From positions 1 to 38,554 of the forward strand of contig JACRER010000005.1 in assembly GCA_016234365.1 (NCBI GenBank): a stretch of 38,554 bases of DNA, in the 5' to 3' direction. The stretch's first letter is position 1. Each line of letters starts with the position of its first letter. The DNA comes from Elusimicrobiota bacterium. GTDB lineage: Bacteria > Elusimicrobiota > Elusimicrobia > Elusimicrobiales > UBA9959. The notes beneath the pieces were generated by a model. It saw nothing but the letters and a program-made list of their open reading frames with translations, was not told where the DNA came from and did not search any database. The translations under genes were made by a program, and so were the position numbers. Below are positions 8,615 to 15,928 of this stretch, piece by piece.

Positions 8615-10714
8615 CTAGAGCGGTTCCTCCGTAAAATACCCGGCGAGCAGTTCCTCTATGAAGCAGGCGTTGGCCATGAGGGCCAGGAAGAAAGCTATGA
8701 AGATGATGCCGGCGGATTCGGCCAGCGCCCCGCGTATGCGCACGGCCAGCGCTTTGTAATATTCCAGGCGGGCCAGGTTCTTAAGCCGGCCGGCGTCGGG
8801 CGCCTTTATCTCGGCGGGGGGCGGCGGCGGCTTGCGCTCTATGGCGTTGCCTTGCTCGTCGTAGAGGGCCTCGGCCTGCATTTCCATGACCAGCTTGCGG
8901 TAGTTGTAGGCGTTCACGCGGTTCTGCTGCGCGGCCTTCAACTCCTCGGCGCGGCCCTTCTCCGCGGCGATGGCTTCCACCTGCGGGTTGGTGAACATGG
9001 CGAACATGGTTATGTTGGCCGCCAGGAAAAATGTCGGCGGGCTGAAGAGCACCGCCCGTTCTTTCTGCACCAGCGCCGCCAGCAGGCCTATCAGGGCCAG
9101 CGCGCCGCCGGCGGCCAGCCAGGTCTTTTCCGGGGATACCGCGGCGCCGGCCTTGAAATAGGCGTAGGTCAGCGCCAGGCCGCCCAGGTAGGCCGCCACG
9201 CCCAGGCCCTTGAGTATCCAGTTCTCACGGTTCACGGCTTTGGAGGCCGCCAGGTAGAGGATTATGGCGTATACTATGGTGTTCGCCGACGAGAAAATGT
9301 TTCCCAGGCCTATCTTGAGGGCCAGGAAACCTTTGGAAACGGTGTCCGCCCCCTCCGGCGCGGGGATGTAGGCGCCGCCGGCGTAGGCCGCGAGGGCCGC
9401 CGCAAGGATGAACAGCGCGTAGGCCCCCGTGAACTTGCGGGGCTTCTGGAACAGCGCCCAGGCGTAGAGGGCCGCGCCGATGCCGGTCAGTATGAAGAAC
9501 GCCGCCGGGTTGGAATTGATGGGCGAGGAGAGCGATCCTGAGACGGCTCCGGAGGCCCCGGCCAGTATGAACAGGCCGGTGGCGGTCATTGTGAGCGCCA
9601 GGTGGATGGCGGCCTTTATGCCGTAGTGCAGGGCGTCCAGCTGCAGCCTGGGCTGCGGGGGCTGCTCCGGTGCCGGGGCAGCCTGTCCGGACAGCGTTTT
9701 AAAGACCGGCGGCGGGGGCGCCACGGGCGCCTTCTGGCGGGCGGAGATGCTGCGGTCGGAGACCACCGGGTCGGCGCGGTCCAGGGAGGCCGTGGGCTGC
9801 GGGGCGTCCGTGCGCATGCGGGCCGTGACTTCCGGCAGGTCGAAGGTTTTTTCCGCGGAAGCGTTGTCGGGGTTCTCGTCGGGATTCTTGTACTTGTTTA
9901 TTAACGCTATCACTTCCGCCGCGCTCTGGTAGCGCTCTTGCGGCTTCTTGCTCATCAGGCGCTCTATGATCCGGGCGGCCCAGAGCGGTACGTCGGGGCG
10001 GTACAGGACGATGTTGGGGACGGGGTTGCCGATGTGTTTGTGGATCACTTCCACGGAGGTCTTGCCCTCGAACGGGTACTTGCCGGTCATGATGTAAAAG
10101 AAGGTTGCGCCTACCGCGTAGAGGTCGGCGCGGTGGTCCACAGGGGACGCCAGGCCCTGCTCGGGCGACATGAAGTAGGCGGTGCCCACCATCTCGCCGG
10201 CCATGGTAAGCTGCTTCTCCTCGCTGATGCTGCGCGCCAGGCCGAAGTCCACTATGCGCGGGATGCCGTCCGTGCCGATCAGGATGTTGGCGGGTTTTAT
10301 ATCGCGGTGAATGACGGATTTAGAATGGGCGTGAGCCAGGCCGTCGAGTATGCCTATCAGGATCTCGGACGCTTCCAGGACCGGCAGCGGGCCGCGTTCG
10401 GTCACCAGGTCCTGCAGGCTCTTGCCTTCCACGTAGGACATGATGATGAAGTAGGTGCCGTTCTCCTGGCCGAAGTTGTAGATATGGACTATGTTGGGAT
10501 GTTCCAGCTTGGCCGCCGAACGAGCTTCGCGCAGGAAAAATTCTATATTGCGCTGGTCTTTGGCCAGCTCTGGGGAGAGCAGCTTCACGCAGACCAGTTT
10601 ATCCAGGGCGTCGTGTTTGGCCTTGTAGACCGTGCCCATGCCGCCCTGGCCTATCTTGGCGATTATGGTGCAACCGGCAAAAATGGTCCCTTCCGGTCCC
10701 TGCGCTTCTGTCAT
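8615..10714 (-). CDS. Membrane Ser/Thr protein kinase with multi-helix C-terminal region
   Basis: 699 residues. The N-terminal Hanks-type kinase (about 10-275) keeps GQGGMG (22-27), Lys44, HRD (136-138), DFG (156-158) and SPEQ (183-186). Just after it comes AEKTFDLPEV with Thr290, then a Pro-rich linker to about 355. The C-terminal half has roughly seven hydrophobic segments between 366 and 575, a charged helical stretch (about 576-660) with a run of five prolines, and a final membrane helix near 664-686. No known sensor domain is recognised in the membrane part. ATG 10714 overlaps the stop of the upstream response regulator as ATGA. It differs from the neighbouring kinase by having its kinase domain first and no extracytoplasmic sensor. 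Confidence 0.93.
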   Translation of the reverse strand: MTEAQGPEGTIFAGCTIIAKIGQGGMGTVYKAKHDALDKLVCVKLLSPELAKDQRNIEFFLREARSAAKLEHPNIVHIYNFGQENGTYFIIMSYVEGKSLQDLVTERGPLPVLEASEILIGILDGLAHAHSKSVIHRDIKPANILIGTDGIPRIVDFGLARSISEEKQLTMAGEMVGTAYFMSPEQGLASPVDHRADLYAVGATFFYIMTGKYPFEGKTSVEVIHKHIGNPVPNIVLYRPDVPLWAARIIERLMSKKPQERYQSAAEVIALINKYKNPDENPDNASAEKTFDLPEVTARMRTDAPQPTASLDRADPVVSDRSISARQKAPVAPPPPVFKTLSGQAAPAPEQPPQPRLQLDALHYGIKAAIHLALTMTATGLFILAGASGAVSGSLSSPINSNPAAFFILTGIGAALYAWALFQKPRKFTGAYALFILAAALAAYAGGAYIPAPEGADTVSKGFLALKIGLGNIFSSANTIVYAIILYLAASKAVNRENWILKGLGVAAYLGGLALTYAYFKAGAAVSPEKTWLAAGGALALIGLLAALVQKERAVLFSPPTFFLAANITMFAMFTNPQVEAIAAEKGRAEELKAAQQNRVNAYNYRKLVMEMQAEALYDEQGNAIERKPPPPPAEIKAPDAGRLKNLARLEYYKALAVRIRGALAESAGIIFIAFFLALMANACFIEELLAGYFTEEPL

Positions 10715-11646
10715 AGGCGCCTGTCCCTCACGAAGATGCTGCCGTGCCGCTCGGCCAGTTCCTTGGCGTAGTGCTTGAGTTCGGCGGCGCTTTCCACTAT
10801 CTTGGCGTAATGCCGCTGCTGGTTGCGGGGTGCCACTATGGCCACGGTCAGCGACATGATCGGGAAATCCCGCGTCTTGTTCTTGCGGTCCATAGTGGTG
10901 ATGAAGCCGCGCTTGCGGTCCACCTCGTTGTAGAATTCGGGGATGATGCGGTCGAACTCTTCGGTTATGGCTTTGGCGGTCTGTTCGGCCAGTTCGGGCA
11001 CGGTAACAAAGACGAAGTCGTCGCCTCCCACGTGTCCAACAAAGTAGTTCTCCCCCGCCGTTTCGCGGGCCTTGTCGGTAAGCAGCAGCGCGATGCGCTT
11101 TATAACGTCGTCGCCCTTGGCGTAGCCGTAGACGTCGTTGTAGGCCTTGAAGTTGTCCGCGTCCACGTAGCAGAAAGCGAAGGGCTCGTTGTCCGCCACG
11201 CGGCGCATAACGTCTTCTTCTATGGCCGGGTTGCCGGGCAGGCGGGTCAGCGGGTTCAGCGCGGTGTCGGCGCTCTTGCGTTTAAGGATGCGGTTGATGC
11301 GCGCGCGCAGTTCGCGCACGTCGAAAGGTTTGGTGATGAAATCGTCGGCGCCCAGTTCTATGGTGTCCACGCGGGCGTCCACTTCCGAGACGCCGCTGAG
11401 GATCACTACGGGGATGTCCCGCGTGTCCGGCGCCTCGCGGATCTTCTTGCACAGGGCGTAACCGTCTATGCCCGGCATGCGCAGGTCCAGCAGGATGAGG
11501 TCCGGTTTATTTTCGCGCAGGAAAACCAGCACCTCGTCCCCGTGGTAGAGGGTGGTTACGGCGTAGTTGTATTTTTTCAGGACGGCGGAAACGAGCAACC
11601 CCACGTTGGGGTCGTCGTCCACTACCAGTACTTTCTTTCCCTGCAA
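10711..11646 (-). CDS. Response regulator with REC and GGDEF-type (GGDDF) domains
   Basis: 311 residues, starting at TTG 11646 with GGGGGAA just upstream. The REC domain (1-122) has the acidic pair Asp10/Asp11, phospho-acceptor Asp54 in ILLDLRMPG, and Lys106 in TKPFD. The GGDEF-type domain (about 130-300) starts with NPLTRLPGNP, has VDADNFKAYND and YGYAKGDDVI, and carries GGDDF (207-211) in place of GGDEF or GGEEF. No RxxD inhibitory site precedes it. Diguanylate cyclase activity is possible but the Glu-to-Asp change in the signature makes it uncertain; it may act as a nucleotide sensor. As first gene of the kinase operon it brings a two-component input into a Ser/Thr phosphorylation module. 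No cognate histidine kinase gene is in the window. Confidence 0.92.
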   Translation of the reverse strand: MQGKKVLVVDDDPNVGLLVSAVLKKYNYAVTTLYHGDEVLVFLRENKPDLILLDLRMPGIDGYALCKKIREAPDTRDIPVVILSGVSEVDARVDTIELGADDFITKPFDVRELRARINRILKRKSADTALNPLTRLPGNPAIEEDVMRRVADNEPFAFCYVDADNFKAYNDVYGYAKGDDVIKRIALLLTDKARETAGENYFVGHVGGDDFVFVTVPELAEQTAKAITEEFDRIIPEFYNEVDRKRGFITTMDRKNKTRDFPIMSLTVAIVAPRNQQRHYAKIVESAAELKHYAKELAERHGSIFVRDRRL

Positions 11647-11708
11647 GTTTCCCCCGAAATCCGTTGACTGCCGGCCGCCGGCTCGTCGCGCTTCTTTAGG
11701 TCAAATTA

Positions 11709-11737
11709 ATTATAAAACATAATATATATAAACGCAA
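11709..11737 (-). promoter_or_regulatory. Promoter of the Ser/Thr signalling operon
   Basis: On the minus strand TTGCGT (11732-11737), 17 bp, then TATAAT (11709-11714), about 63 bases before the TTG start of the response regulator. It lies in an AT-rich stretch of the 211-bp divergent intergenic region. Confidence 0.65.
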
Positions 11738-11782
11738 CGGGTAAGCAAGGCCGCCGGTTTTGAACTTTACCGCGCGCAGGCC

Positions 11783-11810
11783 TTGCTAAAATTTTAATTT
11801 CTGCTATAAT
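11783..11810 (+). promoter_or_regulatory. Extended -10 promoter of the HTH-REC regulator gene
   Basis: TTGCTA (11783-11788), 16 bp, then TATAAT (11805-11810) preceded by TGC, an extended -10. It is 47 bases before ATG 11858 and points away from the kinase operon promoter, so the two transcription units share one control region. Confidence 0.75.
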
Positions 11811-11857
11811 ATCAAAGACGTTAAAAGTCGCAAAAACCACAACAACAGGAAAGCATC

Positions 11858-12436
11858 ATGAGACAGAAGATCTTCAGTACCTTTGAAGTTGCGAAAATGC
11901 TGGAATTGTCGCCGGGGACCGTGGCCAACTGGGTGGACGCGGGCAAGCTCAAAGCCTTCAATACCCTTGGCGGACACAGGCGGATAAAAGCGGAGGACCT
12001 GGAGGATTTCCTCCGGGAGAACAAGATCCCCGCGCCAAAGGAGCTATGTAAGCGTATGGCGGCCTCAAAGAAAGTGCTGATAGTGGAGGACGACGAGAAA
12101 TTCCTCAAGCTGATGGAGCGCTTCTTCCGGACCTTCCGCAAGAAGTGGGAGATCTTTTCGGCTCCGGACGGCTTCCAGGCGGGGTCGCTGGTGGGCAGCG
12201 AGAAGCCCGATGTGGTGATCCTGGACATAATGCTGCCGGACATCAACGGTTTCAAGGTCTGCGAGATCATCAAGGCCAGCAACAAGCGCACGCTGGTCAT
12301 AGCGGTGACCGGTTACGATTCGGAAGACATCAAGAACAAGATACTGGCCGCCGGCGCGGACGCGTACTACGTCAAGCCTTTCAAGTTCCAGGATATAGTG
12401 GCGCGCATAGAATCCTGGGCCGGACCGCAGGAATAG
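11858..12436 (+). CDS. Excisionase/MerR-type HTH fused to a response-regulator receiver domain
   Basis: 192 residues, with AGGAAAG seven bases before the ATG. The N-terminal domain (5-55) is a MerR/excisionase-type winged helix: FSTFEVAKMLELSPGTVANW followed by the hallmark GGHRRI (38-43). The C-terminal REC domain (71-188) has acidic Glu77-Asp78-Asp79, phospho-acceptor Asp123 in VVILDIMLPD, Thr151 and Lys173 in YVKPF. DNA binding is thus placed before the receiver, the reverse of the usual OmpR/NarL order, and the domain is small like BldC. It is transcribed divergently from the kinase operon, so it could regulate that operon, itself, or both (inference from position). No partner histidine kinase is adjacent. 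Confidence 0.9.
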   Translation: MRQKIFSTFEVAKMLELSPGTVANWVDAGKLKAFNTLGGHRRIKAEDLEDFLRENKIPAPKELCKRMAASKKVLIVEDDEKFLKLMERFFRTFRKKWEIFSAPDGFQAGSLVGSEKPDVVILDIMLPDINGFKVCEIIKASNKRTLVIAVTGYDSEDIKNKILAAGADAYYVKPFKFQDIVARIESWAGPQE

Positions 12437-12471
12437 TTTTGGGTAAGGGTAAGGGAGGCGTACCGACAGAA

Positions 12472-12515
12472 GGGGCCTCGTGCCGCCGGGGGGCGGCGCG
12501 GGGCCCCGCCCTTTT
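12472..12515 (+). terminator. Strong GC-rich terminator after the HTH-REC gene
   Basis: A 16-bp stem with two G-U wobbles (12472-12487 with 12492-12507, loop GGGG) is followed by GCCCTTTTGG. It begins 36 bases after the stop codon. The U-tract is short, but the stem is very stable. Confidence 0.75.
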
Positions 12516-12542
12516 GGTGTGTGACTTAAGTTACATTGGGGC

Positions 12543-12571
12543 TTGACAAGTGTCAAACGGGGTGTTAGAAT
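12543..12571 (+). promoter_or_regulatory. Consensus-like promoter for the TPR/DUF2723 gene pair
   Basis: TTGACA (12543-12548), 17 bp, then TAGAAT (12566-12571) with TGT ahead of it, an extended -10. The -35 box is half of a short dyad, TTGACA-AG-TGTCAA (12543-12556), which could be an operator. Confidence 0.8.
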
Positions 12572-12579
12572 GAATATGT

Positions 12580-12630
12580 CAGGGCTGCCTCCCTCACCCT
12601 ACCCCCCAAAAGGCAGCCCTGCCTTATTTT
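12580..12630 (+). promoter_or_regulatory. Leader hairpin, possible attenuator
   Basis: A perfect 11-bp stem (CAGGGCTGCCT at 12580-12590 with its complement at 12611-12621, 20-nt pyrimidine-rich loop) lies between the promoter and the first gene. It is followed by CCTTATTTT. The stem would form at the very 5' end of the transcript and resembles a terminator or an mRNA-stabilising leader. No leader peptide or known riboswitch is recognised. Confidence 0.5.
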
Positions 12631-12640
12631 CCCGGAAAAC

Positions 12641-13723
12641 ATGACAAGGAACGTCAGGATAATACTGCTGGCAGGGGCCGCCGCGGCCCTCCTGCTGGCC
12701 GTAGTCCTTTCCACGCTGAAGCGTTCGGAGACCGCCCGCAGCGAAAGCGTTACCTGGGCCTTCATAGAGGAGCTTTCCCGCGGCGGGTACGGCAAAGCGC
12801 TGGCGTTCCTCGACGAGCGCATCCTGGCCCACCCCAACGACGCCCTGCTCTATTACTACCGGGCGCGGCTTAACTACGAGGCCGCCGAAGGCGCCGCCGC
12901 CCTGCGCGACGCTGACCGGGCCATTTCGCTGGGTTACGCCCAGGAGGTTTCCCACCTGCTCAAAGGGCTGGTGCACGGGCGCCTGTACGGCGACTGGCGC
13001 ATGCAGGCCGATCTGGCGTCCAAGGCGCTAGTCTACGACCCCATGTATTCCGACGGTTACCTGGCGCGCGCCGAGGCCCGCTACGCCCTGGGCGATTATG
13101 CCGCCTGCGCGCAGGACGCCGCCGCCGTCTCGCGCCTGGAGCCGGCCTCCGCCGAGGGTTGGGAGTATTCGCTGCTCTGCCTGGCCGGGCTGGGAGACCA
13201 GGCCGGCGCCGAGGCCGCCGGCCTGAAGGTGCTGGCGCTCAAGCCGGGCAGCCATGCCGCCCTCTGGCGCCTCGGGCGCAGTTACGCCGCGCGCGGCCAG
13301 CACAAGCGGGCCATCAAGGACTTTTCCGCCGCCATCCGCCTGAGCGGCGGCCGCGCGCCGTATTACCTCGACCGGGCCGCTTCTTGCGCGGCCGAAGGCG
13401 ATTTTTCCTGCGAGGCCTGGGACCTGGCCGCGGCCATGGACTGGAAGGAGATCTCCTCTTACGCCAGTTATTACCTGCTCCTTGGCACCGCTATGCACCG
13501 CGTCGGGGAATTGGACCGCGGCCTGGCCGCCGCGGACCGGGCCGCCGCGCTGGCGCCCGGGGCGGCGGACGCGTACGCGTTGCGGGCTCGGCTGCGGGCG
13601 GAGGCCGGCGACGCGGCCGGGGCCGCTAAAGACCTGAAGCGCCTGGCCGGGCTGGCCCCGGACCGGGCCGCAGAGGCCGCGGCCCTGGTAAAAAAAACCG
13701 CGGGTTCACGGCGCGCGAAATAA
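12641..13723 (+). CDS. Membrane-anchored TPR-repeat protein
   Basis: 360 residues. An N-terminal signal anchor (about 6-26, RIILLAGAAAALLLAVVLS) is followed by at least six TPR-like helix pairs to about residue 350, for example ALAFLDERILAHPNDALLYY, LYYYRARLNYEAAEGAAAL, ARYALGDYAACAQDAAAVSR and LRAEAGDAAGAAKDLKRLAG. TPR arrays are protein-interaction scaffolds; here the array would face the periplasm. It lies 18 bp before the DUF2723 membrane protein, with no terminator between, so the two are probably cotranscribed and may act together. Composition is very rich in Ala and GC. No catalytic motif is seen, so a more specific function cannot be given. Confidence 0.85.
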   Translation: MTRNVRIILLAGAAAALLLAVVLSTLKRSETARSESVTWAFIEELSRGGYGKALAFLDERILAHPNDALLYYYRARLNYEAAEGAAALRDADRAISLGYAQEVSHLLKGLVHGRLYGDWRMQADLASKALVYDPMYSDGYLARAEARYALGDYAACAQDAAAVSRLEPASAEGWEYSLLCLAGLGDQAGAEAAGLKVLALKPGSHAALWRLGRSYAARGQHKRAIKDFSAAIRLSGGRAPYYLDRAASCAAEGDFSCEAWDLAAAMDWKEISSYASYYLLLGTAMHRVGELDRGLAAADRAAALAPGAADAYALRARLRAEAGDAAGAAKDLKRLAGLAPDRAAEAAALVKKTAGSRRAK

Positions 13724-13741
13724 GTTATAAAATAAATCCAT

Positions 13742-15856
13742 ATGGAAGGTCCCGCCGCGCCGCAAGAGCGCAGGTTTTCCGCCGAGTACGTTTACGCAGT
13801 ACTGCTGGCCGCCGTGCTGCTGCCGCTCTACGTTTGCACGCTGCCGCCGGGCCTCCCCCCTTACCGCGACGCCGGGGAAATGGCCAGCGCGGCGTGGACG
13901 CTGGGCGTGGCGCACCAGCCCGGCTACCCGCTCTACATAATCTCGGCCAAACTTTTCTCTTTGCTGCCGCTCGGCAACCCCGCCTGGCTGTTGAACCTGT
14001 TCTCGGCCGCCGCCGCGTTCGCCGGCGTTCTTGTTTTCTGGCGCCTGGCGGCGTCGGTCTTTCCGGGCCCGGCCGCCTTCTTCGCGGCGCTGTGCCTGGC
14101 CTTTAACTTTACCCTGCGCACCGTCGGGGCCGTGCCGGAAATGTACGCGCTGCATTTCCTGCTGGCCGCCCTGCTGCTGCTGGCGGCTTCGGCTCCCTGG
14201 CGCTGCGCGGTGTTCCTGACGGCGTTTTTGCTGGGGCTGGGCATGGCCAACCGCATGGACCTGCTGCTCTGCGCGCCGGCGCTGCTGCTTTTGCTGCGGC
14301 CGCGCCTCATGGCCGGCGGCTGGGGCGGGCTGCTGAAGGCCATAGGTTTTTTTACTCTCGGCTTCTCCCTCTACCTTTACCTGCCCTTCCGCTCGTCGGG
14401 CTGGCCGCTGTTCGACTGGAGCCACCCGGCCGGGGCCGCGGCTTTCTTCGCCGTGATCACGCGCAAGAGTTACGGCTCCACGCTGGACCTGATCTCGCTT
14501 AACTATTCCACAGGGGAGCTCTTCTGGCCTAACCTCAAGTATTACGCCGCGCACCTGGCCCGCAACTTCAGCGTGGCGCTGGCCTTCGCGGCGGTCGGGG
14601 CTTGGGCGGAGTGGCGCGCCAACCGCGGCCGCTTCCTGGCTTTCGCCGCCCTGCTCATCTTCCCCGGTCCGGTTTTCCTGTTCCTGGCTAATATGCCGCC
14701 CAACCCGCACGCGCTCGCTATCGTCGAGCCCTACTACCTGCTGCCGGACCTGGCCGTGGCTTTCTGGGCGGCGGCCGGGCTTTGCTGGGCGGCTCGCGCG
14801 TATCCCAAGGCGGCGCCAGGCGTGCTGCTGGCCGCTCTGGCCGCGGCGGGCCTGGTCTTCTTGGCCAACGCTTACGGCACCAACCGCCGCAACCTGTTCG
14901 TCGCGCAAGATTACGCTTCGGACGTGCTGCGCGGCGTCCCGCCCGGCTCCGTGCTGGTGGCCAAGAAGGACGTGCAGCTTTTCTCCCTGTGGTACCTGCA
15001 GGCGGTAAAGAAGCTGCGGCCCGACGTGCAGGTGGTGGCCCAGGGGCTTAGCGGAGCCGGCTGGTATAAAGCTTCCAAGGCCCGCTATAACCCGTCGCTG
15101 GCGCTGCGAAACCTAAATTCCGGGACCGAAACGGACTGGAAGGAATTCCGGGACGCCAATCCCGGGCGCCTCTACGCCACTATGGACGTGGAACTGCCCG
15201 GTAAAACCCCCGCCGCCGCCCGCGGCCTGGTAAGCGAGATCTTTCCCGCCGCGGCCCCGGCCGGGCCGGACCCGTGGGCCTTCTATTCCTACGGCCGGCT
15301 CGGCAGGCCGTACAGGGACTTCTTCGACCGGGACCTGGGGACCTCCTACGCCCAGGCCCTGGTGGGCAGCGCCGCCGCCCGCTCCGGCTCGCTTACTCCG
15401 CTCGACGTGTTCAGGCTGCGGCTGGCGGCGGTCTTCGACGGGGAGATCCCCGACGCCCCCCTCTACGAAGGGTTCTACCATTCATCGCGCTCGGACTGGC
15501 CGGCGGCCAAGGCCTGTTTCCTGGCTTCCGTCCGGGTTTACGACCGGCTGCTGGAGCTGAGCCTGGAGTACCACTCCCTCCCGTCGCTGAAGCAGGGGCT
15601 TACCGCCGCCAGCGCCTACGCCTGGCTGAATTACGGGGTGACGCTTGAAAAGACCGGCGACCGGGCCGGCGCCGAGCGCGCCTACTCCGCGGCGCTCGCC
15701 GCCAATCCGGCCATGGCCGACGCGCACTACAACCTGGCCATCCTTTACTGGAACCGGGACTGGGCGCGGGTGCGCTATGAGCTGGAGCAGACGGTGCGCC
15801 TTAACCCCGGCCACTCCCGCGCGGCCGCCTACCTGGCGCAGATGCGCGGGCGCTGA
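13742..15856 (+). CDS. DUF2723 (GT-C-like) multipass membrane protein with C-terminal TPR
   Basis: 704 residues. The N-terminal half is a polytopic membrane region with the DUF2723 signature near its start: YRDAGEMASAAWTLGVAHQP then GYPLY (Asp43, Glu46, His58). These acidic and His residues sit in the first periplasmic loop, where GT-C glycosyltransferases keep their catalytic acid. About ten hydrophobic segments follow to near residue 380, then a soluble region (about 385-600) and TPR-like repeats at 620-700 (WLNYGVTLEKTGDRAGAERA, HYNLAILYWN). The family is thought to transfer a sugar from a lipid-linked donor to protein or other envelope acceptors, but substrates are mostly unknown. No clear Shine-Dalgarno precedes ATG 13742, so translation may be coupled to the TPR gene upstream. 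Confidence 0.85.
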   Translation: MEGPAAPQERRFSAEYVYAVLLAAVLLPLYVCTLPPGLPPYRDAGEMASAAWTLGVAHQPGYPLYIISAKLFSLLPLGNPAWLLNLFSAAAAFAGVLVFWRLAASVFPGPAAFFAALCLAFNFTLRTVGAVPEMYALHFLLAALLLLAASAPWRCAVFLTAFLLGLGMANRMDLLLCAPALLLLLRPRLMAGGWGGLLKAIGFFTLGFSLYLYLPFRSSGWPLFDWSHPAGAAAFFAVITRKSYGSTLDLISLNYSTGELFWPNLKYYAAHLARNFSVALAFAAVGAWAEWRANRGRFLAFAALLIFPGPVFLFLANMPPNPHALAIVEPYYLLPDLAVAFWAAAGLCWAARAYPKAAPGVLLAALAAAGLVFLANAYGTNRRNLFVAQDYASDVLRGVPPGSVLVAKKDVQLFSLWYLQAVKKLRPDVQVVAQGLSGAGWYKASKARYNPSLALRNLNSGTETDWKEFRDANPGRLYATMDVELPGKTPAAARGLVSEIFPAAAPAGPDPWAFYSYGRLGRPYRDFFDRDLGTSYAQALVGSAAARSGSLTPLDVFRLRLAAVFDGEIPDAPLYEGFYHSSRSDWPAAKACFLASVRVYDRLLELSLEYHSLPSLKQGLTAASAYAWLNYGVTLEKTGDRAGAERAYSAALAANPAMADAHYNLAILYWNRDWARVRYELEQTVRLNPGHSRAAAYLAQMRGR

Positions 15857-15883
15857 CGCGGCCGGCCCCCGGCGTAAAAGAAC

Positions 15884-15915
15884 AAGAGCCGCTGCAAGCG
15901 GCTCTTTTCTTTTGT
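15884..15915. terminator. Bidirectional intrinsic terminator between convergent genes
   Basis: A 10-bp perfect stem AAGAGCCGCT/AGCGGCTCTT (15884-15893/15897-15906) with loop GCA. On the plus strand it is followed by TTCTTTTG, and on the minus strand by GTTCTTTTAC. It serves the DUF2723 gene from the left and the long rpsO-pgpA operon from the right. Confidence 0.9.
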
Positions 15916-15928
15916 CCCGGCGGGAGAG

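Noticed and set aside
5567-9541. Plus-strand open frame of 1324 codons
   Set aside because: It is antisense to two intact kinases. Its Gly/Arg-rich start mirrors the Ala/Pro tail of the CHASE2 kinase, so it is a shadow.
13706-14908. Minus-strand open frame of 400 codons over the DUF2723 gene
   Set aside because: It is Arg/Gln-rich with no recognisable domain and opposite a gene with a clear family signature.
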